Positions 53,902 through 62,881 of a DNA stretch of 64,000 nt are shown here, one piece after another. The stretch is from NCBI RefSeq assembly GCF_013385635.1, contig NZ_JACAPR010000008.1, positions 124,001 through 188,000 on the forward strand, written 5' to 3'. Below the pieces are notes generated by a model that was not told the DNA's origin, made no database searches, and saw only the letters and a list, made by a program, of their open reading frames with translations. Position 1 is the first letter of the stretch. Every line of letters begins with the position of its first letter. The translations under genes were made by a program, and so were the position numbers. The stretch comes from Pseudomonas gingeri (GTDB lineage Bacteria; Pseudomonadota; Gammaproteobacteria; Pseudomonadales; Pseudomonadaceae).

Positions 53902-54984
53902 ATGAAACGTCGTTACAGCTGGCCGTTGTGGGGCCTGGCAGGCTTGGTCCTGCTGCTGGTGCTGCTGGACCTGACCCTGCCCTACCTGGTGCGCCACTAC
54001 CTGAATGAAAAACTCGCGGACATGGGCGATTACCGCGGCCAGGTGACGGATGTCGACCTGGCCTTGTGGCGCGGCGCCTACCGAATCAACGGGCTGCAGA
54101 TCGTCAAGGTCAGCGGCAAGGTGCCCGTACCCTTCGTCAAGGCGCCATTGATCGATCTGTCGGTGAGCTGGAAATCCCTCTGGGACAATCACGCCGTGGT
54201 GGCCGAGGTACAGTTCGTCGAGCCGGAGCTGAACTTCGTCGATGGCGGCGCGAATAACCGCCAGGCCTCCCAGACCGGCCGGGGCACCGACTGGCGGGCA
54301 CAGTTGGGCAAGCTGCTACCCATCACCCTCAACGAGGTGCGGATCGACGATGGACGCATCACCTTCCGCAACTTCAACTCGCAGCCCGCGGTCAACCTGC
54401 AGGCCACCCAGGTCAATGCCAGCCTCTACAACCTGACCAATGTCGTCGACCTCGAAGGCCGGCGCGATGCCCGTTTCGAAGGCAAGGCCCTGCTGTTCGG
54501 CCAGGCAGCCCTGCAGACCAGCGCCACTTTCGATCCCCTGAGCAACTTCGAGGACTTCGAGTTCCGCCTGCGGACGACGGGCATCGAGTTGCGGCGGGTC
54601 AACGATTTCGCCTCGGCCTACGGCAAGTTCGATTTCAATGGCGGCAGCGGTGACGTGGTGATCGAGGCCCAGGCGCGCAAGGGCCAGCTCACCGGCTATA
54701 TCAAGCCGCTGCTGCACGATGTCGAGGTGTTCGACTGGCAACAGGACGTCGAGAACCAGAACAAGAGCATCCTGCGCTCGGTGTGGGAGGCCCTTGTCGG
54801 AGCCGGTGAAACCGTGCTGAAGAACCAGCAGAAAAACCAGTTCGCCACCCGGGTGGAACTCAGCGGCAGCGTTCACCAGCAAGATATCAGCGCGTTCCAG
54901 GCGTTTTTGCAGATATTGCGCAACGGTTTCGTCCAGGCCTTCAATGCACGCTATGAACAGCCCAAGCCTTCCAGCGATCCATAG
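53902..54984 (+). CDS. DUF748 (AsmA-like) envelope protein
   Basis: The product is 360 residues from ATG 53902 (MKRRYSWPLWGLAGLVLLLVLLDLTLPYLVRHYL), which gives an N-terminal membrane anchor; upstream in-frame codons overlap the cysK promoter. The body shows AsmA/DUF748 features: long beta strands with VDLALWRGAYRINGLQIVKVSG, AVVAEVQFVEPELNFVDGG and ITFRNFNSQPAVNLQATQVNA. Larger relatives bridge the periplasm and move lipids between membranes; this short form has no proven role. Confidence 0.82.
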   Translation: MKRRYSWPLWGLAGLVLLLVLLDLTLPYLVRHYLNEKLADMGDYRGQVTDVDLALWRGAYRINGLQIVKVSGKVPVPFVKAPLIDLSVSWKSLWDNHAVVAEVQFVEPELNFVDGGANNRQASQTGRGTDWRAQLGKLLPITLNEVRIDDGRITFRNFNSQPAVNLQATQVNASLYNLTNVVDLEGRRDARFEGKALLFGQAALQTSATFDPLSNFEDFEFRLRTTGIELRRVNDFASAYGKFDFNGGSGDVVIEAQARKGQLTGYIKPLLHDVEVFDWQQDVENQNKSILRSVWEALVGAGETVLKNQQKNQFATRVELSGSVHQQDISAFQAFLQILRNGFVQAFNARYEQPKPSSDP

Positions 54985-55039
54985 ACCTGACCGGGTCAGG
55001 ATGTGACGCTCCATTCAGAGACTGAATAAGCCGTCTGCG

Positions 55040-55069
55040 TTCACACTCGACCGGGCTGCGCGTTATAGT
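55040..55069 (+). promoter_or_regulatory. Sigma-70-type promoter of the MoxR/VWA genes
   Basis: TTCACA (55040-55045) and TATAGT (55064-55069) are 18 bases apart, giving a start near 55076 and a leader of about 57 bases before the MoxR ATG. Confidence 0.6.
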
Positions 55070-55132
55070 CGGGCATGGGATTTTCCCGCCGCCCTGTCTG
55101 CCAGGCCGGCGTTACCGTTCGAGGAATGACAG

Positions 55133-55978
55133 ATGAAGTTCGAAGGCACCCAGGCCTACGTCGCCACCGATGATCTGAAGCTGGCCGTCAACGCCGCAAT
55201 TACCCTGGAGCGTCCGCTGCTGGTCAAGGGCGAACCCGGCACCGGCAAGACCATGCTCGCCGAGCAACTGGCCGAGTCCTTCGGCGCCAAGCTGATCACC
55301 TGGCACATCAAGTCCACCACCAAGGCACATCAGGGCCTGTACGAGTACGACGCGGTCAGCCGCCTGCGCGACTCGCAACTGGGCGTGGACAAGGTCCACG
55401 ACGTGCGCAACTACCTGAAGAAGGGCAAGCTCTGGGAAGCCTTCGAGTCCGATGAGCGGGTGATCCTGCTGATCGACGAAATCGACAAGGCCGACATCGA
55501 GTTCCCCAACGACCTGCTGCAAGAACTCGACAAGATGGAGTTCTACGTCTACGAGATCGATGAAACCATCAAGGCCAGGAAGCGCCCGATCATCATCATT
55601 ACGTCCAACAATGAAAAAGAGCTGCCGGACGCCTTCCTGCGCCGCTGCTTCTTCCATTACATCGCGTTCCCCGATCGCAATACGCTACAGAAGATCGTCG
55701 ATGTGCATTACCCGGACATCAAGAAAGACCTGGTCAGCGAAGCCCTCGATGTGTTCTTCGACGTGCGCAAGGTGCCGGGCCTGAAAAAGAAGCCTTCGAC
55801 CTCGGAACTGGTGGACTGGCTGAAACTGCTGATGGCCGACAATATCGGCGAAGCGGTCCTGCGCGAGCGCGATCCGACCAAGGCCATCCCGCCACTGGCC
55901 GGCGCCCTGGTGAAGAACGAGCAGGACGTGCAGTTGCTCGAACGCCTGGCCTTCATGAGCCGTCGCGGCACCCGCTAG
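55133..55978 (+). CDS. MoxR-family AAA+ ATPase
   Basis: The product is 281 residues. Walker A is VKGEPGTGKTMLAEQ, Walker B VILLIDEIDKAD, sensor 1 IIIITSNNEKELPDAFLRRCFFHY with the arginine finger; the C-terminal lid is helical. GAGGAA precedes the ATG by 7 bases. MoxR ATPases act with VWA partners as metal-dependent chaperones inserting cofactors or remodelling complexes. The VWA gene follows on the same strand after 164 bases, which contain a large palindrome. The client is unknown. Confidence 0.93.
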   Translation: MKFEGTQAYVATDDLKLAVNAAITLERPLLVKGEPGTGKTMLAEQLAESFGAKLITWHIKSTTKAHQGLYEYDAVSRLRDSQLGVDKVHDVRNYLKKGKLWEAFESDERVILLIDEIDKADIEFPNDLLQELDKMEFYVYEIDETIKARKRPIIIITSNNEKELPDAFLRRCFFHYIAFPDRNTLQKIVDVHYPDIKKDLVSEALDVFFDVRKVPGLKKKPSTSELVDWLKLLMADNIGEAVLRERDPTKAIPPLAGALVKNEQDVQLLERLAFMSRRGTR

Positions 55979-56019
55979 GCGCTGTCCGAAAGCGGCCTGC
56001 GCGTCGATCGTGCTGCGTT

Positions 56020-56077
56020 GAAAACAGGCTCGGAATGCTCATTTAGCGGGCTAGACTCCGCTTCCTCGCCTGTTTTT
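56020..56077. repeat. Large imperfect palindrome between MoxR and VWA genes
   Basis: AAAACAGGCTCGGAA and TTCCTCGCCTGTTTT form 15-base arms with two mismatches around about 28 bases. The right arm is followed by one more T, so the RNA hairpin ends in five U. The arrangement looks like a dispersed Pseudomonas intergenic element; only one copy is in the window. Confidence 0.6.
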
Positions 56078-56142
56078 GCCTTGCCTGATCGTCGCTCGGC
56101 GAGCTTTCAAACAGACCCTCCTGTTTATCCGAGGCGATTGCC

Positions 56143-57321
56143 ATGCTGCTCAACCTGTTCAATGAAATGCGCGCGGCCAAGGTCCCGGTGTCGGTGCGCG
56201 AGCTGCTCGATCTGATCAACGCGCTGAAACAGCGCGTGACCTTCGCCGACATGGACGAGTTCTACTATCTGGCCCGGGCGATCCTGGTCAAGGACGAACG
56301 TCATTTCGACAAGTTCGACCGGGCGTTCGGCGCCTATTTCAACGGCCTGGAAAAACTCGACGATCATCTTCAGGCGCTGATTCCCGAAGACTGGCTGCGC
56401 AAGGAGTTCGAACGTTCGCTGAGCGATGAAGAACGCGCACAGATCCAGTCCCTCGGCGGCCTCGACAAGTTGATCGAGGAATTCAAGAAACGCCTGGAAG
56501 AACAGAAGGAACGTCATGCCGGCGGCAACAAGTGGATCGGCACCGGCGGCACCAGTCCGTTCGGCTCCGGCGGCTTCAACCCGGAAGGCATCCGCGTCGG
56601 CGATGCCGGCAAGCGCCAGGGCAAGGCGGTCAAGGTCTGGGACCAGCGCGAGTACAAGAACCTCGACGACCAGGTCGAACTGGGCACGCGCAATATCAAG
56701 GTGGCCCTGCGCCGCCTGCGCAAGTTCGCCCGCCAGGGCGCGGCGGAAGAGCTGGATATCGATGGCACCATCGACCACACCGCCCGCGACGCCGGCCTGT
56801 TGAATATCCAGATGCGACCGGAGCGGCGCAACACCATCAAGTTGTTGCTGCTGTTCGATATCGGCGGCTCGATGGATGCCCACGTGAAGATCTGCGAAGA
56901 GCTGTTCTCAGCCTGCAAGACCGAGTTCAAGCACCTGGAGTACTTCTACTTCCACAACTTCGTTTATGAGTCGGTGTGGAAGAACAACCTGCGCCGGGGT
57001 TCGGAGCGCACCTCGACCCAGGACCTGCTGCACAAGTACGGCGCCGACTACAAGGTGATCTTCGTCGGTGACGCGGCCATGGCCCCGTATGAAATCACCC
57101 AGGCCGGCGGCAGCGTCGAGCACTGGAACGAAGAAGCGGGCTATGTATGGATGCAGCGGTTCATGGAGAAGTACAAGAAGCTTATCTGGATCAACCCGTA
57201 TCCGAAGGACACCTGGGGTTATACGGCGTCGACCAATATCGTCCGGGACCTGATCGAGGACCAGATGTACCCGCTGACCCTGCGCGGGCTGGAAGAAGGG
57301 ATGCGGTTTCTTTCCAAATGA
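56143..57321 (+). CDS. VWA-domain protein (CoxE/YehP-like), MoxR partner
   Basis: The product is 392 residues. The N-terminal 150 residues are helical with a basic, Gly-rich linker (GGNKWIGTGGTSPFGSGGFNPEGIRVGDAGKRQGKAVKVW). The VWA fold starts near 230: IKLLLLFDIGGSMDAHVKICEELFSACK. The metal-binding MIDAS motif, usually D-x-S-x-S, here reads D239-x-G241-x-S243, so one Ser ligand is missing. The rest (YYFHNFVYESVWKNN, VIFVGDAAMAPYEI with a late Asp) is intact. Its place after moxR marks it as the ATPase partner. Confidence 0.88.
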   Translation: MLLNLFNEMRAAKVPVSVRELLDLINALKQRVTFADMDEFYYLARAILVKDERHFDKFDRAFGAYFNGLEKLDDHLQALIPEDWLRKEFERSLSDEERAQIQSLGGLDKLIEEFKKRLEEQKERHAGGNKWIGTGGTSPFGSGGFNPEGIRVGDAGKRQGKAVKVWDQREYKNLDDQVELGTRNIKVALRRLRKFARQGAAEELDIDGTIDHTARDAGLLNIQMRPERRNTIKLLLLFDIGGSMDAHVKICEELFSACKTEFKHLEYFYFHNFVYESVWKNNLRRGSERTSTQDLLHKYGADYKVIFVGDAAMAPYEITQAGGSVEHWNEEAGYVWMQRFMEKYKKLIWINPYPKDTWGYTASTNIVRDLIEDQMYPLTLRGLEEGMRFLSK

Positions 57322-57326
57322 TGGGG

Positions 57327-57390
57327 GCCTTCGCGGGCAAGCCCGCCCCCACGGTTATTGATCGTTCCCACGCGGAGCATGGGAACGATC
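57327..57390. repeat. REP element plus minimal copy of the GATCGTTCCC element
   Basis: GGGCCTTCGCGGGCAAGCCC (REP) is followed by GATCGTTCCCACGCGGAGCATGGGAACGATC, which consists of only the terminal inverted repeats of the long elements at 27494 and 62208, with no interior. It lies just after the VWA gene. Confidence 0.8.
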
Positions 57391-57405
57391 AGCGTCCTTT
57401 GGGGC

Positions 57406-58323
57406 CTACGCAAACCTGCGCATGAACTCGATCTGCTGCCGATGGGCGCTTTCCTGCACCGTCGGCGCCAGTCTTACCTGTGTCCCCGGCAGGCATTGCG
57501 CCAACCGCGCCAACGACAGCGGCGTCAACGCGCCCAGGCGTGGATAACCGCCGATGGTCTGCCGATCATTGAGCAGGACGATTGGCTGTCCGTCCGGCGG
57601 CACCTGGATCGCCCCCAGGGGGATGCCCTCGGAAATCATCGGCTCGCCCTGGTACTTCAACTCCGGCCCCAGCAGCCGAATGCCCATGCGATCGGCACGG
57701 CTGTCGAGGGTCCAGGCGCTGTTGAACGCATCGAACAGACTTTGCCCGCTGAACTCGCCAATCTGCGCGCCCAGTACCACCTGCAACGGTGCCCTGGCGT
57801 GGAAGTCGGGAATCTGCGCCGTCGACAGTACTCGCGGTGCCACCGCCGCGCCCGGATAACTCAGGCTGCCGCCCTTCTGCAAGGGCCGGCCCAGTCCGTC
57901 AAGGCCACCCAGTTCCTCGCGCACCACGCAGGCGCTGCTGCCCAGCACCCTGGGCGCATCGAAACCACCCGGGGCCGCCAGATAGGCACGGGCACCGAGC
58001 AAGGGCTGGGTGAACTGCAACCGTTGTCCCTTGTTCAGGACAAAGCTGCGCCAGGGCGCCAGGGCCTGGCCATCCACTTGCGCGCCCAGGTCGGCGCCGG
58101 CCAGGGCCAGGCAGCAGGTTTCCAGAGCCAGCAGCGTGACGCCGCCGAGGGTGACTTCCACTACCGGCGCATCCACCGGGTTGCCCAGCAGGCGATTGGC
58201 CCAGGACATCGATACCCAGTCCAGCGCACCGCCCTGGGTGACCCCGAGATGGCGCACGCCGAACCGTCCGCGGTCCTGCAGCAGGCACAGCGGCGTGCTG
58301 GCCTCGATCAACAGATGGCTCAT
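57406..58323 (-). CDS. pxpC: 5-oxoprolinase subunit PxpC
   Basis: The product is 305 residues. LLQDRGRFGVRHLGVTQGGALDWVSMSWANRLLGNP at the start and SRADRMGIRLLGPELKYQGEPMISEGIPLGAIQVPPDGQPIVLLNDRQTIGGYPRLG at the end define the biotin-dependent-carboxyltransferase-like PxpC subunit. With PxpB it forms the kinase-type part that phosphorylates 5-oxoproline. The ATG overlaps the pxpB stop (ATGA), so translation is coupled. Last gene of the operon. Confidence 0.95.
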   Translation of the reverse strand: MSHLLIEASTPLCLLQDRGRFGVRHLGVTQGGALDWVSMSWANRLLGNPVDAPVVEVTLGGVTLLALETCCLALAGADLGAQVDGQALAPWRSFVLNKGQRLQFTQPLLGARAYLAAPGGFDAPRVLGSSACVVREELGGLDGLGRPLQKGGSLSYPGAAVAPRVLSTAQIPDFHARAPLQVVLGAQIGEFSGQSLFDAFNSAWTLDSRADRMGIRLLGPELKYQGEPMISEGIPLGAIQVPPDGQPIVLLNDRQTIGGYPRLGALTPLSLARLAQCLPGTQVRLAPTVQESAHRQQIEFMRRFA

Positions 58324-59024
58324 GCCAGGGCCTCCAGCGGCGTGTCGTCGCCACCCAACTTGATGAACTCGGCGTGGTCGACCGCGGCAAACCGCACTGT
58401 ATCGCCCGGCTGCATCAGGCTGTAGCCGTCGCGCTCGCGGTCGAACAGTTTGCTCGGGGTGCGCCCGATCAGGTTCCAGCCACCCGGTGACACCACCGGG
58501 TAGGCGGCGGTCTGCCGCTCGGCGATACCGACGCTGCCCGCCGCGACTTTCTTGCGCGGCGTATTCAGCCGTGGTGCCGCCAACGGCTCCTCCACCAGCC
58601 CCATGAAAGCGAAGCCGGGGGCAAAACCCAGGGCAAACACCTGGTACTCCCGCTCGCTGTGGCGGCGGATCACCTCAGCGGTCGACCAGCCGGTCCGTTC
58701 GGCCAGCAGGCTCAATTCCGGGCCGACACTCAGGTCGTACCACACCGGCAGCACATGGCATTGGCCGGCAGTCCGGGCATTCGGCGTCAGATCGTCCAAG
58801 ACCTCGGCGATCAGTTCCCGGGCCTGGCCCGGACTCAGGGTCATCAGGTCGTAATGCACCATCAAGGTCGTGTAGGACGGCACCAGGTCGACCAGGTGTC
58901 CGGCAAAACCGTTACGCAGGCGCTGGCTGGCGGCGAGCATCCATGGCATGTTTTCTTCGGCGATCGCGTCGAACAGCCGCACCATCAGGCAGTCGATCGC
59001 CACCACTTCAATCCGTGGCTTCAT
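58320..59024 (-). CDS. pxpB: 5-oxoprolinase subunit PxpB
   Basis: The product is 234 residues from ATG 59024, which overlaps the pxpA stop as [80 protein letters not shown] is the cyclophilin-like PxpB core. A longer frame upstream overlaps pxpA and is rejected. PxpB and PxpC together bind ATP and 5-oxoproline and hand the phosphorylated intermediate to PxpA. Confidence 0.95.
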   Translation of the reverse strand: MKPRIEVVAIDCLMVRLFDAIAEENMPWMLAASQRLRNGFAGHLVDLVPSYTTLMVHYDLMTLSPGQARELIAEVLDDLTPNARTAGQCHVLPVWYDLSVGPELSLLAERTGWSTAEVIRRHSEREYQVFALGFAPGFAFMGLVEEPLAAPRLNTPRKKVAAGSVGIAERQTAAYPVVSPGGWNLIGRTPSKLFDRERDGYSLMQPGDTVRFAAVDHAEFIKLGGDDTPLEALA

Positions 59025-59773
59025 GGGTTCGACTGCCGGTCCAGGGCCTCGCGAATGCGCTGCACGGCCTCCACCGAACTGGCATTGTCGCCATGCACGC
59101 AAAGAGTATTGGCCCGCAGGCGCAAGGCGCTGCCGTCGCTGGCGACCAGATCGTCGCCACGGGCGATGGTCAGGGCCTGTTCGACGATGCGCTCCGGCTC
59201 GTGGTGCACCGCCCCTGGCAACTGCCGGGAAACCAGGCGTCCGGCGCTGTCATAGGCGCGGTCGGCGAAGGCTTCGAACCACAGGGTCACGCCGTACTGG
59301 TCACCCAGTGCCTGGGCCACGCTGTTGTCACGCATCGCCAGCAGCATCAGCGGCAACTCGCGGTCATAGGCGGCAATCGCCTGGATCACCGAACGCAATT
59401 GCTCAGGGTTGGCCATCATGTCGTTGTACATCGCCCCATGGGGTTTGACATAGCTGACCCGCGCGCCCTGGGCCCGGCAGATACCGTCCAGCGCGCCAAT
59501 CTGGTAATGCAGCAGGTCCTGGATTTCCTGGGGCGTACAGGCCATGGAGCGGCGACCGAAGCCGACCAGGTCGGGATACGCCGGATGGGCGCCGATCCGC
59601 ACATCATTGGCCAGGGCCAGGGTGACGGTCTTGCGCATGATGCTCGGGTCCCCGGCGTGATAACCGCAGGCGACGTTGGCGCAATCGATGAACGGCATGA
59701 CTTGCGCATCCAGACCCATGGTCCAGTTGCCATAGCTTTCACCGATATCGCAATTCAATAACAAGCGGCTCAC
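59021..59773 (-). CDS. pxpA: 5-oxoprolinase subunit PxpA (LamB/YcsF family)
   Basis: The product is 250 residues with GTG start (CAC at 59771-59773) and AGGAG 8 bases upstream. [53 protein letters not shown] and [10 protein letters not shown] are the LamB/YcsF metal-site motifs. It hydrolyses the activated 5-oxoproline to glutamate, recycling pyroglutamate from damaged glutamine or glutathione. It is 63 bases downstream of an MFS transporter gene. Confidence 0.96.
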   Translation of the reverse strand: MSRLLLNCDIGESYGNWTMGLDAQVMPFIDCANVACGYHAGDPSIMRKTVTLALANDVRIGAHPAYPDLVGFGRRSMACTPQEIQDLLHYQIGALDGICRAQGARVSYVKPHGAMYNDMMANPEQLRSVIQAIAAYDRELPLMLLAMRDNSVAQALGDQYGVTLWFEAFADRAYDSAGRLVSRQLPGAVHHEPERIVEQALTIARGDDLVASDGSALRLRANTLCVHGDNASSVEAVQRIREALDRQSNP

Positions 59774-59836
59774 GGTCGTTGCTCCTGTGGGCTTTTAACT
59801 TTTCTTGACGTGGGGCTTTTCACAGAGACCCACAGA

Positions 59837-61123
59837 TTACTGCGCTTCGAGTTGCTTGCCACGGGTTTCCGGGAGGCTCAGGGCCGCGAGGATCACCACG
59901 CCATAGGACACGGCGGCAAAGGCACCGATGCCCACGCTCAACGGCACCGTCTGGCTGAGCAGGCCGATCAGCAGCGGGAACAGCGCGGCCAGCGCGCGGC
60001 CGATGTTGTAGCAGAAGCCCTGGCCCGAGCCACGGATCCGGGTCGGAAACAGTTCGGTAAGGAACGAACCCATGCCGCTGAAGATCCCCGAGGCGAAGAA
60101 ACCCAGCGGGAACCCCAGCCACAACATCACCTCGTTGCTGACCTGCAACTGGGTATAGAGCAGGACGATGGTGAAGGAGCCGACGGCAAACAGGATGAAG
60201 TTCTTCTTGCGGCCCAGCAGGTCGGTCAGATAGGCACTGATCACATAGCCGACATAGGAGCCGATGATCACCATCGCCAGATAACCGCCCGTGCCCAGCA
60301 CGCTCAAGCCGCGCTCGTTCTTCAGGAAGGTCGGCAGCCAGGAGGTGATGGCGTAGTAACCGCCCAGGGCGCCGGTGGTCAGCAATGACGCACGGATAGT
60401 GGTGCTGAGCATCCCCGGGGCGAAAATTTCGTAGAACCGCGCCGGGTTGCTCGGCGCTTCCCTGGCCTTGGCCTGACGATAGATTTCCGGGTCCTTGACC
60501 AGCCGGCGGACGAAGATCACGAAGATCGCCGGCACGATGCCCAGCAGGAACAGCGCCCGCCAGGCGTCTTCCGGCGGTAGCCAGGAAAACAGCAGGGCAT
60601 ACAGGATCGCCGTCAGGCCCCAGCCCAGGGCCCAACCGGATTGCACCATGCCCACCGCCTTGCCGCGATCCTGGGCGCGGATCACTTCGCCCATCAGCAC
60701 CGCGCCGGCCGTCCACTCGCCGCCGAAGCCGAAACCCATGAGGGTCCGCGCCACCAGCAGTTGGTTGTAGTTCTGCGCAAAGCCGCAGAGAAAGGTGAAA
60801 AAGGCGAACCAGAGTACCGTCAACTGCAGGGTGCGCACGCGCCCGATACGGTCGGAGAGGATCCCGGCGATCCAGCCACCCAGGGCCGAGGCGATCAGGG
60901 TACTGGTGGAAATCAGCCCGGCCTGGCCGGTGCTGATGCCCCACAGGGCGATCAGCGTCGGGATGACAAAACTGAGCATCTGGGTGTCCATGCCGTCGAG
61001 GCCATAGCCGATCTTGCAACTCCAGAACGTCCGACGTTCCTGCTGATTGATATGGCGATACCAGGCGAACGGACCGGGTGGTCCCTCGGGCTTGGCAACA
61101 TCCAGCGAGTCGGGCGTACTCAT
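59837..61123 (-). CDS. MFS transporter, probable 5-oxoproline or carboxylate importer
   Basis: The product is 428 residues from ATG 61123, with GGAG about 10 bases upstream. Twelve helices are clear, with loop 2-3 motif GGWIAGILSDRIGRVRT and later YLTDLLGRKKNF. The sequence GYGLDGMDTQMLSFVIPTLIALWGIS places it with the sialate / aromatic acid / MHS-like H+ symporters. First gene of the operon ahead of pxpA, so the likely substrate is 5-oxoproline or a related acid; that is inference from place. Confidence 0.87.
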   Translation of the reverse strand: MSTPDSLDVAKPEGPPGPFAWYRHINQQERRTFWSCKIGYGLDGMDTQMLSFVIPTLIALWGISTGQAGLISTSTLIASALGGWIAGILSDRIGRVRTLQLTVLWFAFFTFLCGFAQNYNQLLVARTLMGFGFGGEWTAGAVLMGEVIRAQDRGKAVGMVQSGWALGWGLTAILYALLFSWLPPEDAWRALFLLGIVPAIFVIFVRRLVKDPEIYRQAKAREAPSNPARFYEIFAPGMLSTTIRASLLTTGALGGYYAITSWLPTFLKNERGLSVLGTGGYLAMVIIGSYVGYVISAYLTDLLGRKKNFILFAVGSFTIVLLYTQLQVSNEVMLWLGFPLGFFASGIFSGMGSFLTELFPTRIRGSGQGFCYNIGRALAALFPLLIGLLSQTVPLSVGIGAFAAVSYGVVILAALSLPETRGKQLEAQ

Positions 61124-61275
61124 GGGGGAAATTCTCCACAGCAAACTTATTGGTATTGTTCTGGCGGCCGGCGACGCTTATCGTGATTCACCGGTCGAGG
61201 GTCATTTTTGGTTGCACCCGCCCTCTGCGTCCAACTAAAAAAAGCCGTCCCCAGGCATAAGAAAAAGTTGATTGC

Positions 61276-62193
61276 ATGAATCTCAAGTTTCTCGAAACCT
61301 TCGTCTGGGTCGCCCGGCTCAAGAGCTTTCGCCTGACCGCGGACAAGCTGTTCACCACTCAGGCGTCCATCTCCAGCCGGATCGCGGTGCTCGAAAGCGA
61401 GCTCGGGGTCAAGCTGTTCCTGCGTGACTCGCGAGGTGTCAGCCTGACCCCCGAAGGGCTCAAGGTGCTCGATTATGCCGAGCAGATGATCGACACCATG
61501 CAGGCCCTCAAGCACTCCATCGAGATCAGTTCGACCAAGGTCGGGCGCATGCGCATCGGGGTCATGGACTCGGTGATCCACACCTGGCTCAGTCCCCTGG
61601 TGGCGGAAATGATGGACCGTTTTCCCCTGGTGGAAATCGAGCTGGTGGCCGATACGGCGCTGAACCTCTGCGATCAGCTGCAAAAAGGTTTTCTCGACCT
61701 GGTCCTGCAAACCGATCTGTTGCGCCAGGAATCCATCCGCAGCCTGGAGCTGGCCAGCTACCCCATGGGCTGGGTGGTAGCCAGCAACTCGATCTACAAC
61801 CGCGAGTACACGAGCCTGGCGGAAATCGCCCGGGAACGCATCGTGACCTTCTCCAAGAACTCCCGGCCGCACCAGGAAATCCTCGGCCTGATGCAGACCC
61901 ACGGAGTCCCGGCGCCGCGCCTGAACTGCGTGAACTCGGTGTCGGCGATTACCCGGCTGATTCGTGACGGCTTCGGTATCGGCGCTTTCCCGCCGGCGCT
62001 GGTCAGCGAGGAACTGGCACGGGGCGAATTGACCTTGCTGGCGCTGGAAGTGCGCCCGCCGAACCTGGAAGTGGTGGTGTCCTGGCGGGTCGGCGTGGAG
62101 TTGGTGGAGGAGATTGTCGCGCTGTGCCAGAAGGTCCTGCACAGCTACGCCGGCAAGGTCGGGGAACAGTACGTGGTGCTGAGCAAGGCCTAG
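61276..62193 (+). CDS. LysR-type regulator, probable controller of the pxp operon
   Basis: The product is 305 residues starting MNLKFLETFVWVARLKSFRLTADKLFTTQASISSRIAVLESELGVKLFLRDSRGVSLTPEG, a full LysR DNA-binding domain, followed by an intact effector domain (FPLVEIELVADTALNLCDQLQKGFLDLVLQT). It is divergent from the transporter gene across 152 bases, the normal layout for a regulator of that operon. The inducer may be 5-oxoproline. No decisive palindrome was found between the genes. Confidence 0.9.
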   Translation: MNLKFLETFVWVARLKSFRLTADKLFTTQASISSRIAVLESELGVKLFLRDSRGVSLTPEGLKVLDYAEQMIDTMQALKHSIEISSTKVGRMRIGVMDSVIHTWLSPLVAEMMDRFPLVEIELVADTALNLCDQLQKGFLDLVLQTDLLRQESIRSLELASYPMGWVVASNSIYNREYTSLAEIARERIVTFSKNSRPHQEILGLMQTHGVPAPRLNCVNSVSAITRLIRDGFGIGAFPPALVSEELARGELTLLALEVRPPNLEVVVSWRVGVELVEEIVALCQKVLHSYAGKVGEQYVVLSKA

Positions 62194-62207
62194 CCCCCCA
62201 CAGGACT

Positions 62208-62318
62208 GATCGTCCCCACGCTCTGCGTGGGAATGCCGCCCGTGACGCTCCGCGTCACCCGCAGAGCGGACGCGGAGCGTCCAACGAGGCGTTCCCACGC
62301 TGGAGCGTGGGAACGATC
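62208..62318. repeat. Dispersed palindromic element, full copy (111 bp)
   Basis: The ends GATCGTCCCCACGCTC and GAGCGTGGGAACGATC are inverted repeats with one difference. Inner palindromes GTGACGCTCCGCGTCAC and GGACGCGGAGCGTCC match those of the copy at 27494-27599 apart from scattered changes. It lies after the LysR gene. Confidence 0.9.
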
Positions 62319-62336
62319 AATTCATTGTGGGAGCGG

Positions 62337-62870
62337 TTACCAGCCCCGCTCCCGCCGCGCCAGGCGCTCACGCTGGCGCTTGCCGCCGAGCACGACCCAA
62401 TCCACCAGCCGGAAGAAACCTTCGATGACGAAGGAGAACAGCAGCGCCGCGCCCATGGCCCAGCCGATCGCTTCGGGCGACAGCAGCACCTGATAGGTGT
62501 AGCCCTGCAGGGTTTCCTGGCGGATCGCCGGGTCCGCCGCATACGCCACCTGCAACGCGCGCTTGTACCAGGGCCCCTGCATCGCCTGGAACTGGTCATC
62601 GAGCAGGCGCTGGCGATTGAGCAAGGTGCCGAGGCTGTCGGCATCGCTGCGGAATACCGGGTCGTCACTGGCGCGATAGTGCGCCACCAACGCCTGCAGA
62701 TCGCCCTTGAAGAATTGCTCGGCGGTCTTCTGGAAGCCCTGCAGACCGGTCTGCGCCTCGATCAGATGCGCCTCGACCCGCTTGGCGTAGTCGTTGATGA
62801 AGCCCGGCACCTGGACGCCGATCAACAGCCCCAGGGTAAACAGTATCAGCCGCAGGTAACTCAACCACAT
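62337..62870 (-). CDS. DUF2937-family membrane protein
   Basis: The product is 177 residues starting MWLSYLRLILFTLGLLIGVQVPGFINDYAKRVEAHLIEA, then a helical soluble stretch, and a C-terminal helix (AIGWAMGAALLFSFVIEGFFRLVDWVVLGG) before a basic tail. This two-helix topology with the GVQVPGF start is DUF2937, of unknown function. It follows a glutamine amidotransferase gene after 11 bases, so the two are co-transcribed. Confidence 0.88.
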   Translation of the reverse strand: MWLSYLRLILFTLGLLIGVQVPGFINDYAKRVEAHLIEAQTGLQGFQKTAEQFFKGDLQALVAHYRASDDPVFRSDADSLGTLLNRQRLLDDQFQAMQGPWYKRALQVAYAADPAIRQETLQGYTYQVLLSPEAIGWAMGAALLFSFVIEGFFRLVDWVVLGGKRQRERLARRERGW

Positions 62871-62881
62871 AACGGACGTCC

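Noticed and set aside
59820..61139. Alternative minus-strand frame over the transporter gene, about 440 codons
   Set aside because: It is out of frame with the 12-helix protein and Arg/Pro/Gly-rich.
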